Of a DNA stretch of 64,000 nt, positions 46,048 to 53,477 are shown one piece after another; within the stretch, counting starts at the first letter, position 1; every line of letters starts with the position of its first letter. Origin of the DNA: Sphingobacterium allocomposti. Lineage in GTDB: Bacteria; Bacteroidota; Bacteroidia; Sphingobacteriales; Sphingobacteriaceae. The notes under the pieces were generated by a model. It saw only the letters and a list, made by a program, of their open reading frames with translations. It had not been told where the DNA came from and searched no databases. The position numbers and the translations under genes were made by a program. The stretch covers positions 186,001-250,000 of the forward strand of contig NZ_VNHX01000001.1 of assembly GCF_008124885.1 (NCBI RefSeq). The letters run 5' to 3'.

Positions 46048-48393
46048 TTAATGTGCTTTCTGAAGGTAGTATCGCAGGTTTACGTTGAAAAACCGGCCAG
46101 GTTTCTGCAGGCTGAAATTGTCAAATAGCTGGGCGTCGCCGATGTTGTTGACTTCTATACCGATGTTGTACCGTCCGTCTTTCAAGCTGTAGACGAGCGA
46201 GATGTCATGGCTCAGTTGTTTCGGGATCTCCCGTTTTTCGTCAGACACCGAAGTCCCCCCAAGGCTTGGCCAGTAAAGCCAGAACCGATGCACGTAAAGC
46301 AGGTTATAGTTGAGGTTTAAGACGTTTCCGCGCCCACCGAGATTGCGGAAAGCGAGCCCCACATTGGTGTTCCCAAAGAGATAGGGGATATTCGGCATCT
46401 GATCGTTATAAAGCGGACTGATACTGGTGTATCCCTCTTCATATTTTTGTTTGTTCTGTAAATATTGATAGGTTAAGGATCCGCCGATATTGAAGAGCCT
46501 CTTGTACGAGTAACGGAATTCTGCATCGACACCCCGCGTGCTTACACCGTCCCGGTTGTCCGCGATGAGTTTTGTCTGATTATTATTAAAACGATTATAG
46601 ATAAAATCAAATGCATACCGGTAAATAAGGTTACCCCCTGCAGAAAACCGATGCGCGTCGCCCGATTTCCAGTCGTAAAGTGCCCCCAGATTGATGTTAT
46701 GGCTATGCTCCGGCTTTAAGTTGAAGTTGCCGTCCTGGTTTTCCACGTCCCCGAATAGCTCATAAGGTGTAGGAAGGCGGTTTGTCAGCTCGTACGACGC
46801 TTTCAGTTGTAACGCAGGTTTTGGAAAGTAGGTCGAGGCAAAGCCATAACCAAACTCGTGGGAACTGGTGTTGGTAATATCCTCATTTTTGTTGTGTTGG
46901 AACAGGTACTTCCCAAATAGAGTCGAGCTCCACACTCCGTCGAGCGTATAGCTGTAACCTACGCCGAGTACGTTTTTCAAGGTCCTCTTTCCGGTCTCGT
47001 AGAGACTCGACTGTTCGTCGAGTGTATTTTCGCCCTTTCTATTGAAGGTAGTCGCAGTGTTGCCCAATGAGATAGACTGTTTTTCGGATATTTGGTAATC
47101 AGCTGTTAAAGAGGCTAGTCCTTCATTATTTCGATATTCGTACAACTGCCGGCTTCGCTCACCGTTTACGCCCGTTTCTTTATAGTTTCCATACCAATCG
47201 TACCGTCGGTTTAATGTGTCAATGTTTTGCTCGGTGCCTAGGTTGAAGTTAGCGTTCAACGCGATATTCAACCCCTCTATTAGATCATTTTTTTGATATT
47301 TGAGCGTGGGCATTATAGTGTTTCCCCGTCGGTGTATACCCCCAAAAACCGTGGTCATCCGGGCGCCGGTCTGGATTTCTTTATAGTTTTTACCCAGTGT
47401 TATGCCTACCAGTAAACGATCTGCATAAGGTTTGTTTACTACGCCCAACTGAGCAATCAGCGCCTCATTGTGAAACTTATCGTGAAATCTCTTTACGGAT
47501 GCATTTCGCGCGTAGGCGCCGGTGTTTATATCGGCGGCATCCACGGTTACACTATAATTGTTATCTGAATAATTCTGATAAGCGTTTAACTGTACCGTGA
47601 AGCCTTTTTTTGAAATGTAACCTGTATTGATGACGGTACGGTGGGTGTTAAAAGATCCATAACCGTAGGATACATCAACGTAATTTGTTGGTTTCGTGGA
47701 AGTGACAATGTTAACTGCTCCGCCTAGCGCATCGGTGCCGAGCCATATCGGCACGACGCCCTTGTATACTTCGACGCGCTCAGCCATATTGATGGGAATA
47801 TTATTCATCTGGAACGACGAACCGAAGTTATCCATCGGGATGCCGTCGATAAAATAGCGGACATGGTTGCCAGAGAAGCCGTTCAACGACAGATTCATAG
47901 TGGAGCCGAGCCCCCCCGATTGGCGTACGCGTACCCCGGGGACACGGTCCAGTGCGCTGGCGATGTTCATGCTCGAATTGTACAGTTTAGTAGCGTCCAG
48001 CGCCGTCACGTTGTAGGCTTGTCTGTTGACTTCTTGTACCTTCGTGAAACCCACAACTTCGATCTCCTCTATGTGCCGGTCTTCCGCCTCCAGATAGAAG
48101 GCGAGCAGGTCGTTCGATCTGCCGTCCACCACGGTCATTCTTTGTTTTAACGGTTTAAATCCGAGTGCGGTGATTTCAATAAGCAAAGATGCCCCCGGTG
48201 CTGCCCGGAAAGAGAAAAGACCCTCTTCGTCGCTTAGCAATGCTTGCTGGCCTATGCGGATGCTGGCTGCCGGCACCGGGCTTTGTCCGGATGACACCCG
48301 TGCGCGGTAAACTTCTGTCTTCTGTTGTGCCGTCGTCGGGGAAATACAAAACAACAGAACGATAATTAGAAAAAAAGTACTATTTTGTTTCAT
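46048..48393 (-). CDS. TonB-dependent outer-membrane receptor (siderophore/haem type)
   Basis: A 781-aa receptor with signal peptide (ending SPTTAQ), a carboxypeptidase-regulatory-like domain (residues about 27-105, SDEEGLFSFRAAPGASLLIE), a plug (residues about 115-230, with SALDRVPGVRVRQSGGLGST and YFIDGIPMD, then VEVYKGVVPIWLGTDALGGA) and a 22-strand barrel ending FSLQKPGRFFNVNLRYYLQ. It is not SusC: it is too short and pairs with DUF4374, not SusD. Its ligand is probably an iron complex, inferred from this pairing. A promoter and a leader with two hairpins lie upstream. Confidence 0.92.
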   Translation of the reverse strand: MKQNSTFFLIIVLLFCISPTTAQQKTEVYRARVSSGQSPVPAASIRIGQQALLSDEEGLFSFRAAPGASLLIEITALGFKPLKQRMTVVDGRSNDLLAFYLEAEDRHIEEIEVVGFTKVQEVNRQAYNVTALDATKLYNSSMNIASALDRVPGVRVRQSGGLGSTMNLSLNGFSGNHVRYFIDGIPMDNFGSSFQMNNIPINMAERVEVYKGVVPIWLGTDALGGAVNIVTSTKPTNYVDVSYGYGSFNTHRTVINTGYISKKGFTVQLNAYQNYSDNNYSVTVDAADINTGAYARNASVKRFHDKFHNEALIAQLGVVNKPYADRLLVGITLGKNYKEIQTGARMTTVFGGIHRRGNTIMPTLKYQKNDLIEGLNIALNANFNLGTEQNIDTLNRRYDWYGNYKETGVNGERSRQLYEYRNNEGLASLTADYQISEKQSISLGNTATTFNRKGENTLDEQSSLYETGKRTLKNVLGVGYSYTLDGVWSSTLFGKYLFQHNKNEDITNTSSHEFGYGFASTYFPKPALQLKASYELTNRLPTPYELFGDVENQDGNFNLKPEHSHNINLGALYDWKSGDAHRFSAGGNLIYRYAFDFIYNRFNNNQTKLIADNRDGVSTRGVDAEFRYSYKRLFNIGGSLTYQYLQNKQKYEEGYTSISPLYNDQMPNIPYLFGNTNVGLAFRNLGGRGNVLNLNYNLLYVHRFWLYWPSLGGTSVSDEKREIPKQLSHDISLVYSLKDGRYNIGIEVNNIGDAQLFDNFSLQKPGRFFNVNLRYYLQKAH

Positions 48394-48605
48394 CTTTTAA
48401 TGGTCATGCGTTAGAAGAAGCTACGTATTGTACGTAGGGTAAGCAGGGCTAATTGCCGTTAGCCCGGTTTTAAGGCGTCATAGTCGAATTGCCGTTCGCT
48501 ATGGCGCTATTTTATGGATTTCAGCCTGATTTCATTACTATGTTTCCTGTTAAACAGTTATGGTTGTCGCCATGTTCTGTTTATTTAGATTTAGTATAAA
48601 CAACG
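48394..48605 (-). other. Structured 5' leader of the TonB receptor gene
   Basis: If the promoter at 48606-48637 is real, the mRNA has about 200 nt of leader. It contains two clean hairpins: CTACGTA/TACGTAG (48421-48437, 3-nt loop) and GGGCTAA/TTAGCCC (48446-48465, 6-nt loop). I found no B12 box, so a cobalamin riboswitch is not supported. Confidence 0.4.
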
Positions 48606-48637
48606 CAAATGTAGTTTTCTATTTAATGAAGTGCAAG
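48606..48637 (-). promoter_or_regulatory. Promoter candidate for the TonB receptor operon
   Basis: On the minus strand: CTTG (48637-48634), 20-bp spacer, TACATTTG (48613-48606). The -7 element is a full match to TAnnTTTG. Confidence 0.5.
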
Positions 48638-48920
48638 TGTTTTTTTAATTATTCGCGAAAAAGGGGTGGATATAAGGAATGGACTGCGGTTGTTTCGTCG
48701 GCTTCGTAATGTCCGCAGCTAGACAGTTTTGGAAGTGAGAAGTCAGATATTAAAAGTGATATTTGAGTAGTTAGTATGGAGAAGTGAGAAGTGAGAAGTT
48801 AGAAATGAGAAGTGAGAATAGTTAGCAGGTTAGATCGCTTCGTCGTGCCTCCTTACGACTTTACAAATCAGCGACTTTGCGGCTTATAGCCATCTGCCAT
48901 TCGCCATTAGCTATCTGCCA

Positions 48921-49015
48921 TGAGGTCACTTCGTTGTCGTACGAGGGCTTCGACGAGCTCAGCCTGACATTGTCATTCAGAGCCTGTCGAAGAATAGACA
49001 ATGGAAGGAGTAGTT
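48921..49015 (+). repeat. 95-bp direct repeat, left copy (REP-like core)
   Basis: Matches 50704-50798 with two mismatches in 95. The core has CTTCGACGAGCTCAGCCTGA and CATTCAGAGCCTGTCGAAG, the REP-like words of this genome. Confidence 0.92.
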
Positions 49016-49162
49016 TATTAGAAGTGAGATTTGAGTAGTTAGTATGGAGAAGTGAGAAATGAGAAGTTAGAATAGTTAGCAGGTTAGATCGCTTCGTCGT
49101 GCCTCCTTACGACTTTACAAATCAGCGACTCTGCGGCTTATAGTTATCTGCCTAGCTATTAA

Positions 49163-49296
49163 CTAGCAACTTTGTCTCGCTATGCCTATCGCGAAGAGAT
49201 ATTCGACCCCTATGGGGTCGTGTAATTGATGCCCGGTTTTCTATCGGGATATGACCTCTACGAGGTCAATCGTTGTGCTTAGACACGACGACCTAC
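49163..49296 (+). repeat. 134-bp multi-hairpin module, copy 3
   Basis: Identical to 44248-44381 over the full 134 bp, and identity continues into the flanking octads (AAATCCACAACTTTACGAAT). Confidence 0.9.
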
Positions 49297-49674
49297 AAAT
49301 CCACAACTTTACGAATCAGCGACTTTACAACTTTATGTGTTGGCTATCTGCCATTTGCTATTAGCTATCTGCTATCAGCCATCTGCCATTAGCCACCCAC
49401 TTCACAACTTTACAAATCAGCGACTTTACATTTTAGAAGTTAGAAATTAGGAGTTAAGGGTTTGGTGTTAGATCTTAACTTTACGAATCAGCAACTCAAC
49501 GACTTTACAGCTTACAGCCATTTGCCATCAGCTACTAGCTATTAGCTATTAACTTCACGGACTTCACAAATCAGCGATATAGCCTAGTGATTCTTCTCTA
49601 TTAGGTTGCCATCATTTTGAGGTAAAACTCGTATCTTTATAAGTAGAATCTGTTTAATAAGTTGGAAGTATATC

Positions 49675-49851
49675 ATGCATATCAAGGAAGAGCATAATCC
49701 ACAACCTTTTAGCGATGCTGAAATCGCTTTATTGAAAGAAGGATTGAATCGTTCTTATAAAGAGCGGTTTGAAATGACTACTCGACTCTATAAAATACAA
49801 CAAACTCTTAAGAAAGCAAAGATCGTTCATAAACCTTTTGTTCAGAAGTAA
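49675..49851 (+). CDS. Small protein (58 aa) upstream of nucleotidyltransferase
   Basis: Starts at the ATG at 49675 and ends at TAA 49849-49851. The sequence begins MHIKEEHNPQPFSDAEIALL and ends KIVHKPFVQK; it is charged and helical, with no membrane segment. Three bases separate it from the nucleotidyltransferase start, so the two are translated from one message. It may be the partner or antitoxin of that enzyme, by analogy with two-gene nucleotidyltransferase modules. I do not recognise its family. Confidence 0.65.
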   Translation: MHIKEEHNPQPFSDAEIALLKEGLNRSYKERFEMTTRLYKIQQTLKKAKIVHKPFVQK

Positions 49852-49854
49852 CAT

Positions 49855-50402
49855 ATGGATATTTTTGATGAGGAGATATTGAATTTTTGGCGAAATCTCG
49901 AAAATGCTGAAGTATCCTATATTATGATAGGTGGCTACGCTACAAACTTACACGGCTTCCAGCGATTTACTGGTGACTTGGATATATGGATAAAAGATTC
50001 TATAGGTAATAGAAGGAATCTGAGAGAAGCATTCCGATTATCAGATCTTGGCGATATTCCACAGTTAGAAACCATTTCTTTTGTAGCCGGGTGGACGGAC
50101 TTTCATCTTAACAATGGGTTACGTTTGGATATCCTGACCGATATGAAAGGGTTAGAGGGATATTCTTTTGATGAGTGCTAGAAATGGCTTCTATAGCGGA
50201 TATCGAAGGAGTACGTGTTCCTTTTTTGCATATTAACCAGCTAATAGCTAATAAAAAAGCTGTTAATAGACCTAAAGATCAAATTGATGTCCAGGCGCTG
50301 GAAGAGATTATAAAGCTTAGAGAGAGGGGAAGAGTAGGGGATAGCCTTGCAAAGAAACCTGGAAAAGTACTCTTGTACGGCTTACTTCCTTTTATATATT
50401 GA
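49855..50402 (+). pseudogene. Nucleotidyltransferase (MNT/DUF6036-like), frameshifted
   Basis: The first frame (49855-50181) encodes the catalytic core: IGGYATNLHGFQRFTGDLDI, with the GG and DxD motifs of the pol-beta nucleotidyltransferase fold, then GWTDFHLNNGLRLDILTDMK. It stops at FDEC. The same protein continues at once in the next frame (from about 50175) as LEMASIADIEGVRVPFLHIN, then QLIANKKAVNRPKDQIDVQA to 50402. A one-base deletion near 50177-50182 explains this. Intact relatives would be about 170-180 aa. The gene is inactive unless the frame is shifted during translation. It lies between repeat blocks 4 and 5. Confidence 0.75.
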
Positions 50403-50703
50403 GAAGAAGCTTTTAATTAGAATAGTTAGACTGCTTCGTCGTTCCTCCTCGAGATGAGGTAATTTTCGGTTCGTCGTAGGAGTTAGGATCTTCAAATCAA
50501 CGACTTTACGGCTTATAGCTATCAGCCATTAGCCATCGGCTATTAGCCACTGACTTCACGACTTTACAAATCAACGACTTAACGGCTTATAGCTATCAGC
50601 CATGAGCCATCGGCTATTAGCCACTCACTTCGCGCCTTTACAGATCAACGACTTTACAACTTTATGTGTTTGCTATCTGCCATTTGCTATTAGCCATCTG
50701 CTA

Positions 50704-50798
50704 TGAGGTCGCTTCGTTGTCGTACGAGGGCTTCGACGAGCTCAGCCTGACATTGTCATTCAGAGCCTGTCGAAGGATAGACAATGGAAGGAGTAGTT
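50704..50798 (+). repeat. 95-bp direct repeat, right copy (REP-like core)
   Basis: Same orientation as 48921-49015, two mismatches in 95. The pair brackets the nucleotidyltransferase genes, 1783 bp apart. Confidence 0.92.
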
Positions 50799-50879
50799 AG
50801 TATGGAGAAGTGAGGATATATCGCTGCTGGCCTATAGCCATTTGCTATCTGCCATTAGCCACCTGCCATTCGCTATTAA

Positions 50880-51010
50880 CTAGCAACTTTGCCTCCCTAT
50901 GCTGTCGCGAAAATATTCGACCCCGTTGGGGTCGTGTAAATTCATGCACGATTTCTATAGGGGTATGACCTCTACGAGGTCAATCGTTGTGCTTAGACAC
51001 CACAACCTAC
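50880..51010 (+). repeat. Multi-hairpin module, copy 4 (diverged)
   Basis: 131 bp. The first hairpin keeps its stem with a changed loop (GACCCC-GTT-GGGGTC) and the GACCTC/GAGGTC hairpin is intact. The CCCG/CGGG hairpin is broken (GCACGATTTCTATAGGGG). Confidence 0.8.
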
Positions 51011-51264
51011 AAATCCATGATTTTACGAATCAACGACTTTAAGGCTTATAGCTATCTGCCATTTGCTATTAGCCATCTGCCATTAGCTATTAACTTCACG
51101 ACTTTACAAATCAGCGACTTTACAACTTTATGTGTTGGCTATCTGCCCTTTGCTATCAGCCATGAGCCATCGGCTATTAGCCACTCACTTCGCGACTTTA
51201 CAAATCAACGACTTTACAGCTACTTATCAAGGCCGCCTCGTGCGTCGGAAAGGACCGGCATTGG

Positions 51265-53130
51265 TTAAAGCTTGTCGTTGATTTTTTCGATGATAAGTGG
51301 TTTGTCCGATGCCAAAGTGCCCGTTTGACCACTGTTTTTTTCGACCCTATCGATCCAAATCCTATTTAGCCAGAGATCTCCGTTATCCTGTTTGTGGAGT
51401 CTGACTTCGTATTTCCCTGCTTTATCCACGGTAATTTCGCCGATATGTGTCTCCAAAAATTCATCAGTATAGTTGTTTTGATTGGGTTCGACCACGACTT
51501 TACCACAGGGCGCAATGATGCCCTGTATAGTCTGATCGCCAACTTGGACGGTGACCGCAGCATCCTGTTCTGTGGGATTGTGGGCGGATAGGTCTAGACG
51601 GTAGGTGCCCGGTTGGGGGAGATAGAGCTCCCAAAATATGGTCTGCCCGTTTTTTGTCCGTATGTGGCTCGGCCGTTGCCCGTCGTAGCTGACGTGCTGA
51701 AGTTCATCGCTGTTTTTGGCATTGGTTCCGCGGAGCGCAAATCCGCCGAAGGTCGACTCCGCGACGATTTCATCGTCCAGTACGATGTTGTTGTAGGTTA
51801 CCCGTACCACCGAAACGAAGGGATCACGTTGTGCTTGGGGTAGACGGATATGTAGCAACGGTCCCCGAAGTGTAAAGTCCAGCGTCTTTGTGCCGTGTTC
51901 CAAGAGCAATTCCACCTTCTGCGGCCGGCTCCTGATGCCGGAAACCCGCAACACCCCGTCCAGCGGCCAATTGAAAATATGGAAGTAAGCCGTGTTTTTT
52001 GAGACGCTGCGCGTGATCTTGCCCCAATCGTGCTGCCCGCTATGGAGCTTTATCCCCGTATTGCCGTAAAGGGCTTCGCCGTACTTCGAGAGCCAGCTCC
52101 CGATATCATTTAGTCGGCTAATGCTTTCATAGGGAACAGATCCATCTGCGCGGGGGCCGATATTCAGCGTGAAGTTCCCGTTTAACGCGACGTTGCTGAT
52201 CAATGACTCAAAGAGTTGTGCGGTGGATTTCCATTCTTTTTCCTGCCCGTTGTATCCCCAGGAATGCGCAATGGTGCCGGGCGTCTCCCAAGGATGTTCC
52301 ACGTAGCTGCTGCCGAACTGATTATCGCCGAGCGTCTCAAAATCAACATAGCGGGCATCTGTAGGCAGGCCCAGGCGAGAGTTGATCAGGCAATTCGGCT
52401 GGAGTTCACGTATTAAAGCCACCGCCTGTTCCAATTGCTGTTTTTTGAAGATGGAATGCTGGTAAGGAATCCACATATCAAACCACATAATGGATATATC
52501 TCCGTAGTCTGTCAATAACTCACGTAACTGCGGAATCGCCTTCTCCTGCCAGTATTCATCGAACTGCTCATCGGTGACATGGCCCGTGAGCTCCTGGTTG
52601 TGGTCCCATGCATAAGGATGCTCCCAGTCAATCCAATGCGAATAATAGAAGCCAAGTTTCATATTGTGCTTCCGGCAGGCGTCGGCAATTTCGCGGATTA
52701 CATCGCGGCGGGTTCCCGCCAGCTTAGGCAGGGAATATTCGCCAACCTTGGTGTCCCATAGAGCTACCCCGTCGTGGTGTTTGGAGGTAACAATGATATA
52801 TTTCATGCCGGCTTTTTTGGCGAGAAGAACCCATTCTTCCGGGTTGATCTTATCCCAGACAAACCGTTTAGCCAACTGGCCGTATTCCTCCTTCGAGATA
52901 CGGTTACGGTATCGGATCCATTCTGCGTAGTTATTGATGTAGCGGAGCTTTTCGCCCTTCCACATCCCTTCGGCTGCGCTATACAGACCCCAATGGATGA
53001 ACATCCCGAATCGCGCATCTTCGAACCAGTCGGTGTGCGGAGACTGGGCTGTGGCAAACGATAGGGAAAATAAATACAAGGTTAAGAGGAATAGACCTTT
53101 TTTCGTTAAATGACGCAAATTTGTATACAT
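51265..53130 (-). CDS. Alpha-L-fucosidase (GH29), secreted
   Basis: A 621-aa retaining glycosidase removing terminal L-fucose. Signal peptide residues 1-28 (ending FATAQ). The catalytic TIM barrel covers about 33-350: RFGMFIHWGLYSAAEGMWKG, IVTSKHHDGVALWDTK, GFYYSHWIDWEHP and the nucleophile Asp in DISIMWFDMWIPY. The C-terminal part (about 430-600) is a beta-rich, probably sugar-binding module. It is divergent from the GH92 gene, with 347 bp between. Confidence 0.95.
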   Translation of the reverse strand: MYTNLRHLTKKGLFLLTLYLFSLSFATAQSPHTDWFEDARFGMFIHWGLYSAAEGMWKGEKLRYINNYAEWIRYRNRISKEEYGQLAKRFVWDKINPEEWVLLAKKAGMKYIIVTSKHHDGVALWDTKVGEYSLPKLAGTRRDVIREIADACRKHNMKLGFYYSHWIDWEHPYAWDHNQELTGHVTDEQFDEYWQEKAIPQLRELLTDYGDISIMWFDMWIPYQHSIFKKQQLEQAVALIRELQPNCLINSRLGLPTDARYVDFETLGDNQFGSSYVEHPWETPGTIAHSWGYNGQEKEWKSTAQLFESLISNVALNGNFTLNIGPRADGSVPYESISRLNDIGSWLSKYGEALYGNTGIKLHSGQHDWGKITRSVSKNTAYFHIFNWPLDGVLRVSGIRSRPQKVELLLEHGTKTLDFTLRGPLLHIRLPQAQRDPFVSVVRVTYNNIVLDDEIVAESTFGGFALRGTNAKNSDELQHVSYDGQRPSHIRTKNGQTIFWELYLPQPGTYRLDLSAHNPTEQDAAVTVQVGDQTIQGIIAPCGKVVVEPNQNNYTDEFLETHIGEITVDKAGKYEVRLHKQDNGDLWLNRIWIDRVEKNSGQTGTLASDKPLIIEKINDKL

Positions 53131-53477
53131 ATTTGGCGACTAGGATTATTCTGTAGAAATAGGTAAGTTATCTGGGCAAGATAGGTAATTGCGGTGTAAT
53201 TTGAAAGATCTGTTTTCAGATTAATGGGCGGTTGCCTGCTTTTCAAGGCTTTTATCACGGGGCCCGCCAGATTTCGGGACAGGCCCGTTGTCGTCGACCT
53301 CTTTATCACTTATTTGCAAAAAAGGTAGATTGGTATTTTGTCCGTGTGAAACGCCCTTTTTTGTAAAAAGACAGCTATATTACATTTTTAGTAAAGCTAA
53401 AACGTTATTTTTAGCACGTTTAAAAAAACGTATGCCAGACGACGTGAAAACCGATTTGGCTTCAAGCAAGATTAAAT
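53131..53477. other. Divergent promoter region between GH29 and GH92 genes
   Basis: 347 bp without a gene. A weak promoter candidate for GH92 is TTTG (53313-53316), 17-bp spacer, TATTTTG (53334-53340). AAAACGTT near 53399 and ACGTTT near 53418 are possible operator half-sites. Nothing else is evident. Confidence 0.35.

Larger units (their letters stand above)
48733..49575 (+). repeat. Composite heptad/octad repeat block 4
   Basis: Left flank of the nucleotidyltransferase gene pair. Contains 7-bp units (GAAGTGA, GAAGTTA), a GTTAGCAGGTTAGATCGCTT bridge, octads (CGACTTTA, CAAATCAG), heptads (GCCATCT), a 95-bp segment at 48921 that recurs in block 5, and a 134-bp hairpin module at 49163. Confidence 0.88.
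50405..51225 (+). repeat. Composite heptad/octad repeat block 5 (74-bp units)
   Basis: Right flank of the nucleotidyltransferase pair. CAACG marks recur at 50498, 50572 and 50646, a 74-bp period equal to the 67-bp unit of block 1 plus one heptad. Contains the right copy of the 95-bp direct repeat and a diverged 134-bp-type hairpin module. Confidence 0.87.

Noticed and set aside
48394..48620. Cobalamin riboswitch in the TonB receptor leader
   Set aside because: No B12-box sequence was found on the transcribed strand.
8528..51225. CRISPR array for the intergenic repeat blocks
   Set aside because: The units are contiguous and degenerate, with no unique spacers of constant length and no cas genes.
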